Below, piece by piece: positions 7,924 to 17,262 of a stretch of 64,000 bases of DNA; position 1 is the first letter of the stretch, and every line of letters begins with the position of its first letter. The stretch spans positions 44,520-108,519 of the forward strand of contig NZ_JARHUF010000015.1 in NCBI RefSeq assembly GCF_029223195.1, written 5' to 3'. The notes under the pieces were generated by a model. The model ran no database searches. It saw only the letters and a list, made by a program, of their open reading frames with translations, and was not told the origin of the DNA. This DNA comes from Vibrio sp. CAU 1672 (GTDB taxonomy: Bacteria > Pseudomonadota > Gammaproteobacteria > Enterobacterales > Vibrionaceae). A program made the position numbers and the translations under genes.

Positions 7924-9354
7924 ATGAGAGAAGTTGAGTTTAGAACCATAGACCGACTCTTTATAAAAATGTCGATTAACGACAAAATCTGGGTCATTTT
8001 TATCTTATTCTTGGTTACTTTGGCCTCATTGGCAGGAAGCCGGTATCTGAGTGACATCCATCAGTTTGAACAATCTTCCATAACTTCCGCGCAAGCTAAG
8101 CTCTCCGGAGTTGTCTTATCAGGTGCCGCTGATATCTCCGGCACCTCAAGCCTGGCAAAAGTTGCGGCTACCACCCCTGCGACATTTGAAAACGGCGTGG
8201 TCACAGTGAGTGCTAAGCTTAATAACGGACAAGCAGTCCAGCTTACTGAAAACTTACGCACACAATATCAAGAAACCAAATCACAAGCCCTGAACACCTT
8301 TTTACTGAGCTTTCTTTGGGCAGCGCCGTTTGCTGTATTCTGCTACTGGGTAGCAACTTTCTTGGGTGGAGCGCTATGGGTGCTGTACACCACTACGGAA
8401 AAAATCGGGAATGGTGATCTGACGTCGCGACTCGGTTTTCACCCTGGGCGAGATGAATTTGGTACTATCGGCTGTGCCCTCGATAAGTCGATGGATACGT
8501 TAACTGAGCTAGTGAATAGCGTAAAAGATAATGCAAACACACTCAGTGAAACTTCTGCGGCCTTCGAGCAAGATATGCAGTTGAGCGAAACACAAATTTC
8601 CCATCAGTATCAAACGCTGGACTCAGTTGCTACGGCAATGGAACAGATGACCGCTTCAGCCAAAGAAGTGTCCGCCGTTTCTCAACAAGCTACGATGCAA
8701 TCCGAGCAGGATACCCAGCAGATCGAAAAGAGCCGCCGCTTGGTAGAAAGCGCCATCTCTGAGATTGATACCCTGTCAGGCTATATTGAGCAAACCTCTA
8801 GTTCAGTGACCTCTCTGAATGAAAACACTACCCAAATCAATGATGTGATCACAACCATTAATGCGATTTCTGAACAGACCAACTTATTGGCGTTAAACGC
8901 GGCGATTGAGGCTGCCCGTGCCGGTGAACAGGGACGCGGCTTCGCGGTAGTTGCCGATGAAGTACGTACACTGGCAAGCCGCACCCAACAAGCAACCGTC
9001 GAAATTCAGGCGATGATTGAAAAACTACAGACAGAGAGCCACACAATCGCTTCAATTACTGATCAAACCGTCAAACAAGCTCAAACCAGCAGTCAGTTGA
9101 TTGGTGAAATCGGCAGAGACGTCGGGACTATCGTCGACTCTTCACGCTCGTTAATGGACATGAGCATCCAAATTTCTACATCAGCAGAAGAACAAAGTGC
9201 TGTGGCTAATGACATAGCCTCCGAGTTAGCCGACATACGCAGCCAGTCAAATACCATCAAACAAGTTGCTGAGCAGTCTACTACCGGTGTTGCAAACTTA
9301 ACCAATGCGTCGACATCTTTAGGTGAGATCCTCAAACGCTACCGGACCGTTTAA
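7924..9354 (+). CDS. Methyl-accepting chemotaxis protein
   Basis: A 476-residue chemoreceptor. Two transmembrane helices ([17 protein letters not shown] and [20 protein letters not shown]) flank a short periplasmic part of roughly 85 residues, too small for a standard four-helix or dCache sensor. A HAMP segment follows ([17 protein letters not shown]) and then a signalling domain with the conserved tip [20 protein letters not shown] and [15 protein letters not shown]. No C-terminal NWxxF adaptor-tethering motif is present. I use the ATG at 7924, which has GGAG 6 nt upstream; an earlier in-frame ATG at 7843 lacks one. Ligand unknown. Confidence 0.9.
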   Translation: MREVEFRTIDRLFIKMSINDKIWVIFILFLVTLASLAGSRYLSDIHQFEQSSITSAQAKLSGVVLSGAADISGTSSLAKVAATTPATFENGVVTVSAKLNNGQAVQLTENLRTQYQETKSQALNTFLLSFLWAAPFAVFCYWVATFLGGALWVLYTTTEKIGNGDLTSRLGFHPGRDEFGTIGCALDKSMDTLTELVNSVKDNANTLSETSAAFEQDMQLSETQISHQYQTLDSVATAMEQMTASAKEVSAVSQQATMQSEQDTQQIEKSRRLVESAISEIDTLSGYIEQTSSSVTSLNENTTQINDVITTINAISEQTNLLALNAAIEAARAGEQGRGFAVVADEVRTLASRTQQATVEIQAMIEKLQTESHTIASITDQTVKQAQTSSQLIGEIGRDVGTIVDSSRSLMDMSIQISTSAEEQSAVANDIASELADIRSQSNTIKQVAEQSTTGVANLTNASTSLGEILKRYRTV

Positions 9355-9365
9355 GCTCTCTTCCA

Positions 9366-9390
9366 AGGCCCCTGTCGGGGCCTTTTTTTT
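9366..9390 (+). terminator. Intrinsic terminator of the chemoreceptor gene
   Basis: The stem AAGGCCCC / GGGGCCTT has a TGTC loop and is followed by a run of eight T. Confidence 0.92.
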
Positions 9391-9737
9391 GCTTCTGCTT
9401 TGATTCATCACAGCAATTAATCCAGTCATCTTCTGACCAATTCTTACCCATCCAACTGCCAGGTATTGGCTAACGAGATAACTTCCTGGTAAATCAGGGA
9501 TCATTCCGTGGACTTCCAAATATACAATCTGGCCGCATAATCAGTCAGCGAATGCCACCCAAGGGCTTTTTTATCACGAGCGTAGTGAATAAACAGGTAA
9601 AAATACGCGTGAGGTCAATGAGATGGATACTTTGAAGTGAATCTCAAGAACTTAAGACAGCTGATGAAACAATATTCAACGAACACTTATTGGGCTAATA
9701 TTAATTTTGCCAATTAATATTGCTGCTGGTGACAAAT
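9391..9737. other. Intergenic region, no gene recognised
   Basis: A short open frame on the minus strand (9319-9519) crosses the terminator and is not credible. The right half is AT-rich and probably carries the promoter of the zinc-ribbon gene. Confidence 0.4.
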
Positions 9738-9953
9738 ATGAATAAGAATAAATATATGCAAGAAAGTGAAATATTGTCCTGCCCATTGTGTCAATATGAT
9801 GAATATATGATTTCAGCGGACGGAGAGAAATTTACCTGCGCGTCATGCGGGTTTCATACTAGAAATTTGTCCGCCATTCAGTGTCTTCACCAAACGCCTT
9901 TGTTACAGTCAAAATTTGAACTCATTCATGGGTTAAGTGAAAGCTGCCATTAA
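9738..9953 (+). CDS. Small zinc-ribbon protein
   Basis: A 71-residue protein with two CxxC knuckles, CPLC and CASC, spaced like a rubredoxin-type zinc ribbon (SCPLCQYDEYMISADGEK followed by FTCASCG). The rest has no recognisable domain. I start at ATG 9738; the ribosome site is weak (GGTGA). The 3' end overlaps the convergent HAD gene by 4 nt, with no terminator between them. Similar small zinc ribbons often act in protein-protein or nucleic-acid binding, but the role here is unknown. Confidence 0.6.
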   Translation: MNKNKYMQESEILSCPLCQYDEYMISADGEKFTCASCGFHTRNLSAIQCLHQTPLLQSKFELIHGLSESCH

Positions 9954-10618
9954 ACCGAACAGCTCAGCACTTGCTCCTTTAATTCATCTAACTGGTGTAT
10001 ACGGATAACCCTACTGTCTTCGACACGGTTAACCGGCGCACCATTATAGAGCTGAACAGTTTTGACTCCGGCGTTTAGTCCGGCCTCAACACCTTTGGGG
10101 GTATCGTCAATGTAGATACATTCACTCGGCAAAAAGCCCATGTTCATGGCACTGTACATGATCAAGTCAGGTTCAGGCTTCCAGCTGTTGGCATCAAAGG
10201 CAGAAAACACTTTGCCCTTAAACTCTGTTAACAACCCCGTAAGCTTGAGCGAGTATTCAATTTTGTCCTTAGGAGCATTAGAGGCGACACAATATTCGAT
10301 ATTGTGTGATTCAAGAAAACGAATCAGCGCTTTGGCTCCTTGCATGGGCTGAAGATGGCGCTCAAACAAGAACTGGACCTCTTGGCGGTATTGAGGCTCA
10401 AGCACATCCAAAGAAGCTGTGACATTCAGCAACTGCTTAGCGTCACTCAGGATATCCGCCAGCTTTCCCCCTCGAAACTGGGCAATGCACTCTTCAAAGT
10501 TAATCTCGGCACCATATCGACTAAATACATTAATTAATGCCTGGCAACATAAACCTTCACTGTCGACAAGCGTTCCATCACAGTCAAATATAACGCACTT
10601 ATATTTATTCAGCTCCAC
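9950..10618 (-). CDS. HAD-superfamily phosphatase, YieH-like
   Basis: A 222-residue HAD subfamily IA hydrolase. Motif I is VIFDCDGTLVDSE, motif II is the VASNAP region, motif III Lys is in SWKPEPDL and motif IV is YIDDTPKGVEAG. The overall pattern, including the C1 cap, resembles E. coli YieH, a sugar-phosphate phosphatase reported to act on 6-phosphogluconate; the substrate here is not proven. I choose GTG at 10616-10618 because a strong GGGAGGGG lies just upstream. An in-frame ATG at 10636 would add six residues but has no ribosome site. Confidence 0.82.
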   Translation of the reverse strand: MELNKYKCVIFDCDGTLVDSEGLCCQALINVFSRYGAEINFEECIAQFRGGKLADILSDAKQLLNVTASLDVLEPQYRQEVQFLFERHLQPMQGAKALIRFLESHNIEYCVASNAPKDKIEYSLKLTGLLTEFKGKVFSAFDANSWKPEPDLIMYSAMNMGFLPSECIYIDDTPKGVEAGLNAGVKTVQLYNGAPVNRVEDSRVIRIHQLDELKEQVLSCSV

Positions 10619-10972
10619 ATTACCCCTCCCGGCCATACCAAAACACTCAGTCTGGAAAACTTATTTGCTTCTATTAAATATGTAGTTCAATCATATTTAA
10701 GTTTTCCTATCATTAAACGATGAAGTTGGCATTTCGTTGACAAGGTAGGAATCAATTAAAAGATTTATAACCCAGATCACCGAATGAAAAGTCGAAAGAA
10801 GAGTTTACGCGAGACCGATCAGAGGATAACGCCGACCTGGTTGACATAGGTAGGTATAGATTTTGTGAGGAGCATTACTTACCAGTGCTAGCGCCTCTAT
10901 CGCACACAGCTTTGCTGTCAGTGGCAGATTCAGGCCATGAGTGCACATCATCAATGTACACTCTTGGCTTCG
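10619..10972. other. Intergenic region, no gene recognised
   Basis: The AT-rich part near 10670-10760 probably holds the HAD gene promoter. The remainder shows no convincing coding frame or terminator. A small dyad with TGTACA near 10955 is of unknown meaning. Confidence 0.35.
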
Positions 10973-11488
10973 TCAGGCCTGGCTTTCGAGCAAAATCGCA
11001 TCGCTGAGCTTTTGGTGTTGATTGAGTTTCAACGCCAGATCGGCGACAAACTGAACCTGGTCAACTCCGACCGCCAGCGCGACATCAGAAATCAGCGTTT
11101 GTCCTTCATACTGACTTACAATGGCCGCAGCCGCGGCTTCACCATTTTCAAACGCGACATACAGTTCAAAGTCCGGATCCAGAATGATTTGCGTCAGGTA
11201 CTCCACAATCAGATCCTGCTCTTCTTGTGCTGACCAACGTTGAGACTGCAGAATGGCAAACATGATAGTTAAGCGATGAAAATCAACCTGATAGATCGAT
11301 TCTGGTGCATCTGGCCGAGCAGCATTGAGCAAAGACTCATAGCCTAACTCACTAAGTACGCTATTCTCCAGCGCCTCAAAATACAGCGCTCTCCCCTTCA
11401 GACTTTCTGCGGTGGGAAATTCAACCTCGACGAGGTCATGAAGCCATTGATTCTTTCTTTTTATGGCGGCTAGCTGTTGGTCATTCAT
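10973..11488 (-). CDS. Hypothetical protein, possibly GNAT-related
   Basis: A 171-residue soluble protein. The C-terminal part LYVAFENGEAAAAAIVSQYE followed by GQTLISDVALAVG resembles the central beta strands of GNAT acetyltransferases, but the acetyl-CoA loop (Q/RxxGxG/A) is absent, so the assignment is weak. The N-terminal half is helical and charged. I use ATG 11488 (MNDQQLAAIKRKN); an upstream extension to 11587 reads poorly. It is a single-gene unit divergent from creA. Confidence 0.55.
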   Translation of the reverse strand: MNDQQLAAIKRKNQWLHDLVEVEFPTAESLKGRALYFEALENSVLSELGYESLLNAARPDAPESIYQVDFHRLTIMFAILQSQRWSAQEEQDLIVEYLTQIILDPDFELYVAFENGEAAAAAIVSQYEGQTLISDVALAVGVDQVQFVADLALKLNQHQKLSDAILLESQA

Positions 11489-11690
11489 TGGTATGATCCC
11501 AATTCTCGCGGTAATTAAATAGTAGCTATCGAAAAGCTCACAGGAACAATCGTAACTGCTGAGTTGGCGTACATTAGCATGAAGCACTGATCAAACCTAG
11601 TTAAACGCCTGAACATCATCCATATTTTGTCTTAATCGTAATCATCTGTTAGCTTTATGAGTAATTGACGACCTTTACAAGGACCAACTG

Positions 11691-12164
11691 ATGAAAAAAC
11701 GATTGCTCACTCTAAGTCTAGTCGCACTCCTTGCCGGATGTGGCAGCGATGAAGTCGGGGATGTGTCATTGGGCTTTTTCACGCTGAAAGACATCAAACT
11801 AAACACCCTGGTTGACCCGGAGGTTCCCGGCGTCACATGCCATGTTGCCAGTATTGAAGCCGATTTTAGCCTGGCAGATCCAAGTGACAGCTCCATATCT
11901 TGCCGCCAGACTGGTGATATTACCCCGGAGATGATCGCTCGCATCGACAAAAGCAAGTCCGGTGAAGTCGTATTCAAAAAGTCTAAAAGTGTCTTTTTCA
12001 AATCGATGAAAATTCGTCGTATTTATGATCCGGAAAATCAGACTCTGATGTATCTCTCCTACTCGACCAAAGAAACATCCGGAAGCTTCAAACACAGCCT
12101 GTCGACAGTGCCACTCTGGGGTACAAAAGCTTACGTTACACCAGCGGAAACCAATACCCAATAA
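11691..12164 (+). CDS. creA: CreA family protein, predicted lipoprotein
   Basis: A 157-residue protein. The N-terminus MKKRLLTLSLVALLAGC is a lipoprotein signal with the lipobox LAGC. The mature part matches CreA: DPEVPGVTCHVASIEADF, SISCRQTGDI, GEVVFKKSKSVFFKSMKIRR and MYLSYSTKETSGSFKHSLST. E. coli CreA has a cleavable signal without lipobox, so anchoring in this version is a small difference. The function of CreA is unknown. AAGGACC lies upstream of the ATG. Confidence 0.9.
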   Translation: MKKRLLTLSLVALLAGCGSDEVGDVSLGFFTLKDIKLNTLVDPEVPGVTCHVASIEADFSLADPSDSSISCRQTGDITPEMIARIDKSKSGEVVFKKSKSVFFKSMKIRRIYDPENQTLMYLSYSTKETSGSFKHSLSTVPLWGTKAYVTPAETNTQ

Positions 12165-12188
12165 CCACAATCCGTACAGAAAATACCC

Positions 12189-12222
12189 GGTCCGTTGATT
12201 TCTTCAACGGACCTTGTTCTTT
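12189..12222 (+). terminator. Intrinsic terminator of creA
   Basis: The 10-bp stem GGTCCGTTGA / TCAACGGACC (12189-12198 and 12204-12213) is followed by TTGTTCTTTG. Confidence 0.85.
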
Positions 12223-12254
12223 GTAAGAAAATACAACGATTTTCATTTTTTTTG

Positions 12255-12263
12255 TGATACAAT
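12255..12263 (+). promoter_or_regulatory. Extended -10 promoter of gsk
   Basis: The sequence TGATACAAT contains a -10 hexamer TACAAT with an upstream TG extension. A good -35 is not visible. It would give a leader of roughly 25 nt before the gsk ATG at 12295. Confidence 0.45.
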
Positions 12264-12294
12264 CCCGCCTCTTTTTTCTCACTCAGTAACTAGC

Positions 12295-13599
12295 ATGAAG
12301 TTTCCTGGACAGCGTAAATCTAAACACTACTTCCCAACTCACGCTCGAGATCCACTAGTCAACCAAATCAGACAGGCACCCAAGCTATACCGTCCGACAA
12401 TCGTTGGTGTTGGCCAAACCATTGTGGATATCGAAGCGCGCGTAGATGATGCGTTTTTAGACAAATATAACCTGAGCAAAGGACACTCTCTGGTTCTTGA
12501 AGAAAGTCAAGCCGATGCACTTTACGATGAGTTAGTTGAGAAGGGATTGATCACTCACCAGTATCCTGGTGATACCATCGGTAATACGCTGCACAATTAT
12601 TCTGTGCTGGCCGATAGCAAGTCAGTGTTGCTGGGTGTGATGTCAAAGAACATTCAGGTTGGCTCATTTGCTTACCGCTACCTATGCCGGACTTCAGCGC
12701 GGATGAACCTCAACCATTTACAAACGGTAGATGGTCCGATTGGTCGCTGTTACACACTGATTTCACAAGATGGCGAACGTACATTCGCTATCAATGAAGG
12801 ACATATGAATCAGTTGCTACCAGAAAGCATTCCTGAAGATGTGTTCGCAAAAGCGTCTGCGTTGGTTGTCTCTTCCTATTTGATGCGTGGCAAGCAGGGC
12901 GATCCAATGCCTCAGGCGGTACAACGCGCGATTGAATTTGCTAAGAAGCATGACGTACCGGTGGTACTCACGTTAGGCACCAAGTATGTGATCGAAGGCA
13001 ACGCCGAATGGTGGCAGGAGTATATCCGAGAGAATATCTCTATCGTTGCAATGAACGAAGAAGAAGGTGCGGCGCTAACCGGCCTTTCCGAGCCTCTTGC
13101 CGCAGCAGATAAGGCGCTTGAATGGGTTGATCTGGTACTGTGCACCGCCGGACCAAGCGGACTGTACATGGCTGGATATACCGATGAAAAGCTGAAACGT
13201 GAAACGACCCACGATCTTCTGTCAGGCTCAATTGCAGACTTCAATAAGTACGAGTTTAGCCGCTCAATGCGTAAGAAAGACTGTGACAATCCAATTAAGG
13301 TGTATTCACACATCGGTCCGTACCTGGGTGGCCCATTGGAAATCAAGAACACCAATGGCGCAGGTGATGCCGCGCTGTCTGCCTTGCTGCATGATATGGC
13401 CGCTAACTCTTTCCATATGAAAGAAGTGCCTAACTCAGATAAACACGAAGCACCCTGCCTGACCTATTCTTCCTTGTCGCAGATCTGTAAGTACGCGAAC
13501 CGTGTGAGTTATGAAGTGTTGACCCAACACTCCCCTCGCCTGTCACAATCGCTTCCGGAGCGTGAAGACAGTTTGGAAGAAACATACTGGGACCGTTAA
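12295..13599 (+). CDS. gsk: Inosine-guanosine kinase
   Basis: A 434-residue PfkB/ribokinase-family kinase, the same length as E. coli Gsk, which phosphorylates inosine and guanosine in purine salvage. It begins MKFPGQRKSKHYFP as Gsk does. The nucleoside-binding start VGVGQTIVDIEARVDD and the catalytic motif IKNTNGAGDAALSALLHD, with the general-base Asp, are intact. I start at ATG 12295; 81 nt of upstream in-frame sequence is T-rich promoter DNA. It precedes fhs, another gene linked to purine supply. Confidence 0.93.
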   Translation: MKFPGQRKSKHYFPTHARDPLVNQIRQAPKLYRPTIVGVGQTIVDIEARVDDAFLDKYNLSKGHSLVLEESQADALYDELVEKGLITHQYPGDTIGNTLHNYSVLADSKSVLLGVMSKNIQVGSFAYRYLCRTSARMNLNHLQTVDGPIGRCYTLISQDGERTFAINEGHMNQLLPESIPEDVFAKASALVVSSYLMRGKQGDPMPQAVQRAIEFAKKHDVPVVLTLGTKYVIEGNAEWWQEYIRENISIVAMNEEEGAALTGLSEPLAAADKALEWVDLVLCTAGPSGLYMAGYTDEKLKRETTHDLLSGSIADFNKYEFSRSMRKKDCDNPIKVYSHIGPYLGGPLEIKNTNGAGDAALSALLHDMAANSFHMKEVPNSDKHEAPCLTYSSLSQICKYANRVSYEVLTQHSPRLSQSLPEREDSLEETYWDR

Positions 13600-13630
13600 T
13601 TATATCGGCCTCAAATGAATCACCTGAAGA

Positions 13631-13655
13631 GGCCACCGTTTGGTGGTCTTTTTGA
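13631..13655 (+). terminator. Intrinsic terminator of gsk
   Basis: The stem GGCCACC / GGTGGTC with a GTTT loop is followed by TTTTT. It includes one G-T pair. Confidence 0.85.
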
Positions 13656-13719
13656 TTTGATCTGACGCAGTATTTAGGTAATTTTGTTTGAATGTAACAC
13701 ACTAAGGCGCACGAACTTC

Positions 13720-13747
13720 TTTACATGACACAAATTACCAGTATTAT
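13720..13747 (+). promoter_or_regulatory. Sigma-70 type promoter of fhs
   Basis: The -35 TTTACA (13720-13725) and -10 TATTAT (13742-13747) are 16 nt apart. The predicted transcription start falls around 13754, inside the PurR operator. Confidence 0.55.
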
Positions 13748-13751
13748 TCCG

Positions 13752-13767
13752 ACGCAAACGTTTGCGT
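13752..13767 (+). promoter_or_regulatory. PurR operator upstream of fhs
   Basis: ACGCAAACGTTTGCGT is a perfect 16-bp palindrome and fits the known PurR consensus ACGCAAACGTTTNCNT. It overlaps the predicted start point of the fhs promoter, where PurR bound to hypoxanthine or guanine would repress. Confidence 0.88.
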
Positions 13768-13842
13768 AACGCCTTCTACACAATCTTTGCGATTGTAGTG
13801 AAACATTGGTCGTTAAGTGTTAGCCACTATTTTGGAGCCTCA

Positions 13843-15591
13843 ATGCAATCTGATATCGACATCTGCCGCAATACTCCCCTGTCTGCCATTCATACCATTG
13901 CGTCTCAAGCCGGTTTACTGCCTGACGAATTTGACACCCACGGCAAGTACAAAGCGAAAGTGAATCCGAAGTGTTTACAACGCCTGCAGCACAACAAAGA
14001 TGGTAAACTGATTCTTGTCACGGCGATCACCCCTACACCATTGGGTGAAGGCAAGACAGTAACCACGATAGGTTTGGCGCAGGGGTTAGCCTCCCTTAAT
14101 GAATCAGTGATGGCCTGTATCCGCCAGCCCTCCATGGGGCCTGTGTTTGGTGTCAAAGGCGGAGCGGCGGGTGGCGGCTATTCGCAAGTTGCTCCGATGG
14201 ATGAACTCAACCTGCATCTTACCGGTGATATTCATGCGGTGACCGCCGCGCACAACCTTGCCTCCGCAGCTATTGACGCAAGGCTGTATCACGAACAGCG
14301 CGAAGGTTACGATGCCTTTGAACGGCGCACCGGCATGAAAGCGCTGCGTATCGATCCTGCACGAATCACGTGGAAGCGCGTTATGGATCACAACGATCGC
14401 GCCCTGCGAATGGTGACGATAGGCCTCAATGAGGAAAACAAACAGGTCAATGGTTATGAGCGTGCCGAAGGATTCGACATTTCCGCTGCATCCGAACTGA
14501 TGGCAATCCTGGCACTTTCAACCGATCTCAAAGATTTGCGCCAGCGGATTGGACGTATCGTATTAGCTTACGATTTTGATGGCCAGCCGATCACCACCGA
14601 AGATTTGCAAGTTGCCGGTGCCATGGCCGTGACGCTGAAAGAGACCATCGCCCCGACGTTGATGCAAACCTTAGAGGGGGTTCCTACCCTTATTCATGCC
14701 GGTCCTTTTGCAAATATCGCGCATGGTAACTCATCGATCATTGCTGACGAAATTGCACTGAAACTTTCCAGTTACGTTGTCACCGAGGCTGGATTTGGTT
14801 CCGATATGGGCTTTGAGAAAGCGTGTAATATCAAGTCTCACGCATCCGGCAAAGCACCAGACTGTGTCGTGATCGTCGCCACCCTACGTGGCCTCAAAGC
14901 CAACTCCGGTTTATATGCTCTTAAACCAGGTATGCCAATTCCCGACTCTATTTTTAATTCAGATCCGAACGCACTGTCCGCGGGCTTTGAGAATCTTAAG
15001 TGGCACATCAACAACGTCAGTAAATACGGTATCCCGGTGGTGGTCGCCATCAATCAGTTCCCGCAAGACTGCCAGCAAGAACTGGATTCTTTAAAATCTA
15101 TGATTCATGACCACTACCCCGCCGTGAAAGTCGCGATCAGCACCGCATTTAGCGAGGGAGGTGCCGGTGCCAACGATTTAGCGCGCAAAGTGATTGCACA
15201 ATGCACAACACCGGTACAGTTTTGTCCACTTTACACTGCTGAACAGTCTCTGCTGGAAAAACTGATGGCCGTGACTGAAGGAGGCTATGGGGCTGCGAAT
15301 CTTATATTAAGTGATAAAGCCAAACTCCAGTTAGAAACGTTTGAAAAGCTAGGCTTTGGCCATTTATCAGTATGTGTGGCTAAAACGCCACTATCAATCA
15401 CCACCGACGCCACCATCAAAGGTGCACCAAACGGTTTTAGCGTAAACATTCGTGACATACGCTTATGCGCTGGCGCGGGCTTTATTTACGCCCTTTCCGG
15501 CAACGTCATGACCATGCCCGGATTACCCGATAAACCTGCCTTTATGAATCTTGATTTAGACGATGATGGCAATATTATCGGCTTGTCATAG
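13843..15591 (+). CDS. fhs: Formate--tetrahydrofolate ligase
   Basis: A 582-residue enzyme that makes 10-formyl-THF from formate, THF and ATP, feeding purine synthesis. Diagnostic segments are [20 protein letters not shown] (P-loop), [20 protein letters not shown] and the [12 protein letters not shown] region. The start at ATG 13843 has TTGGAG 8 nt upstream; an in-frame extension to 13762 would run through the PurR site and is not used. Many gammaproteobacteria use only FolD and PurU/PurT for formyl transfer, so the gene adds a direct route from formate. With focA in the same window it suggests active formate assimilation. Confidence 0.95.
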   Translation: MQSDIDICRNTPLSAIHTIASQAGLLPDEFDTHGKYKAKVNPKCLQRLQHNKDGKLILVTAITPTPLGEGKTVTTIGLAQGLASLNESVMACIRQPSMGPVFGVKGGAAGGGYSQVAPMDELNLHLTGDIHAVTAAHNLASAAIDARLYHEQREGYDAFERRTGMKALRIDPARITWKRVMDHNDRALRMVTIGLNEENKQVNGYERAEGFDISAASELMAILALSTDLKDLRQRIGRIVLAYDFDGQPITTEDLQVAGAMAVTLKETIAPTLMQTLEGVPTLIHAGPFANIAHGNSSIIADEIALKLSSYVVTEAGFGSDMGFEKACNIKSHASGKAPDCVVIVATLRGLKANSGLYALKPGMPIPDSIFNSDPNALSAGFENLKWHINNVSKYGIPVVVAINQFPQDCQQELDSLKSMIHDHYPAVKVAISTAFSEGGAGANDLARKVIAQCTTPVQFCPLYTAEQSLLEKLMAVTEGGYGAANLILSDKAKLQLETFEKLGFGHLSVCVAKTPLSITTDATIKGAPNGFSVNIRDIRLCAGAGFIYALSGNVMTMPGLPDKPAFMNLDLDDDGNIIGLS

Positions 15592-15982
15592 TTAATCTGA
15601 ATTAATATCGTTCAGCCAGCAACACTAAGCTACTGAAATCCAAACCTTTGTGGGGGAGTATCCTACTCCCTCATAATGATTCATGCCTTGTTTACACTGT
15701 AAATAGTACCTGTCAGATAACAGGCTACACCTTATTTGCTGTCGCACTATATTAGGGCATAACCAGTATTATCATTCCCTAATATGGTGCCAATTACCAG
15801 CATGCCCTATCCTATCTAACTGATTTATATGAACTTAATCTGTGGCTTAATTCTTGTACTACAGTTGGATAACCAATTAATCAATACGTCACTTCACGCA
15901 TACCTGATTTGTTACGCACAACGTTGGATCTCCCCTGACGGTAACCTCTCAGCGTATGCACCAAAAGGGAAAGGGATACACT
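15592..15982 (+). promoter_or_regulatory. Long leader of glgC with two competing hairpins
   Basis: A 391-nt gene-free region. A GGGAGTA-TCC-TACTCCC hairpin at 15654-15670 may end the fhs transcript although it lacks a T run. Further on, ATATTAGGG (15749-15757) can pair with CCCTAATAT (15777-15785), while the overlapping TAGGGCAT (15753-15760) can instead pair with ATGCCCTA (15802-15809). The two stems exclude each other. Whether they lie within the transcript is unknown. Confidence 0.35.
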
Positions 15983-17197
15983 ATGCAAGACGCACTCGCT
16001 GTTATTTTAGCCGGAGGAATGGGCTCAAGATTAAGCCCGCTGACCGATGACCGAGCGAAACCTGCCGTTCCGTTCGGCGGTAAATACCGGATCATTGATT
16101 TTACTTTAAGTAATTGTTTACACGCAGGTTTAAGAAAAATCTTAGTACTCACCCAATATAAGTCACATTCGCTGCAGAAACACTTGCGCGACGGATGGTC
16201 GATCTTTAATCCCGAACTGGGTGAGTACATTACTGCCGTTCCGCCCCAAATGCGCAAAGGTGGTGCATGGTATGAGGGTACTGCCGACGCCATCTATCAC
16301 AACATGTGGCTGCTGTCGCGCAATGATGCCAAATACGTAGTTGTGCTGTCAGGTGACCATATCTATCGCATGGACTACGCCGCGATGCTGGAAGAGCATA
16401 AAGCGAAGGGAGCCAAACTCACCGTTGCTTGTATGGATGTTACGGTTGAAGACGCGTCCGCCTTCGGTGTCATGAGCATCCGTGAAGACGGTATGGTTCA
16501 ATCTTTTATTGAAAAGCCCGCAACGCCACCAACCCTTCCCGGAGATCCTAACCTCAGCCTGGTATCAATGGGAATTTATGTGTTTGATATGGATGTACTA
16601 AAAGAAGTTCTGGAACATGATGCCCAGAATGAAGATTCCAGCCACGATTTCGGTAAAGATATTATTCCCAAGCTGATCGATACCGAATCCGTGTATGCTT
16701 ATAAATTTTGTGGCAGTAAAGGCCGGGTGGATAAAGACTGTTACTGGCGCGATGTCGGGACGATCGATTCTTACTATGAAGCCAATATGGATTTACTCGA
16801 ACCGGTTCCGCCAATGAACCTCTATCAGCCTAACTGGCCGATCCGAACCTATGAAATGCAATATCCGCCAGCCCGGACGGTCTCGTCCGCAACGGGAAAC
16901 GAAGGCATTTTTATCAACTCGATGATCGCTAATGGAGTCATTAACTCTGGAGGATCGGTACATCATTCGATTATCTCGTCTAATGTACGGATTAACGATA
17001 GTGCGACGGTTTCCGAAAGTATTATCTTCGGTGACGTGGAGATCGGTGAAGGCTGCCAACTGGTGAACTGCATCGTTGATAAACACGTGCGTATTCCGCC
17101 TCATACGGAAATCGGTGTGAACAAAACCGACGACGCCAAGCGATTTCACATTTCAGAAAAAGGCGTCGTTGTGGTGCCAGAGGGTTACCAGTTCTGA
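15983..17197 (+). CDS. glgC: Glucose-1-phosphate adenylyltransferase
   Basis: A 404-residue ADP-glucose pyrophosphorylase making the glycogen precursor. The nucleotidyltransferase part has LAGGMGSRLSPLTDDRAKPA, FGGKYRIIDF, GDHIYRMDY and IEKPA; the C-terminal left-handed beta helix includes SVHHSIISSNVRI and EIGEGCQLVNCIVDK. The start at ATG 15983 follows AAAGGGA; an in-frame upstream ATG at 15956 has no clear site. Vibrios commonly carry two glgC genes, and this one sits beside the chitodextrinase, as I recall for the chromosome II copy. No glgA or glgB is nearby. Confidence 0.93.
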   Translation: MQDALAVILAGGMGSRLSPLTDDRAKPAVPFGGKYRIIDFTLSNCLHAGLRKILVLTQYKSHSLQKHLRDGWSIFNPELGEYITAVPPQMRKGGAWYEGTADAIYHNMWLLSRNDAKYVVVLSGDHIYRMDYAAMLEEHKAKGAKLTVACMDVTVEDASAFGVMSIREDGMVQSFIEKPATPPTLPGDPNLSLVSMGIYVFDMDVLKEVLEHDAQNEDSSHDFGKDIIPKLIDTESVYAYKFCGSKGRVDKDCYWRDVGTIDSYYEANMDLLEPVPPMNLYQPNWPIRTYEMQYPPARTVSSATGNEGIFINSMIANGVINSGGSVHHSIISSNVRINDSATVSESIIFGDVEIGEGCQLVNCIVDKHVRIPPHTEIGVNKTDDAKRFHISEKGVVVVPEGYQF

Positions 17198-17210
17198 GCA
17201 TTTATGGCCC

Positions 17211-17245
17211 AAAAAAGCGCACGGCAAATGCCATGCGCTTTATTC
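17211..17245. terminator. Bidirectional terminator between glgC and the chitinase gene
   Basis: GCGCACGGCA / TGCCATGCGC form an imperfect 10-bp stem with an AA loop. The minus-strand side ends in six T, so it is strongest for the chitinase transcript. Confidence 0.8.
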
Positions 17246-17262
17246 TTAGCTAACACTCATCC

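Noticed and set aside
9319..9519. 66-codon minus-strand ORF
   Set aside because: It runs through the chemoreceptor gene end and its terminator and has no ribosome site.
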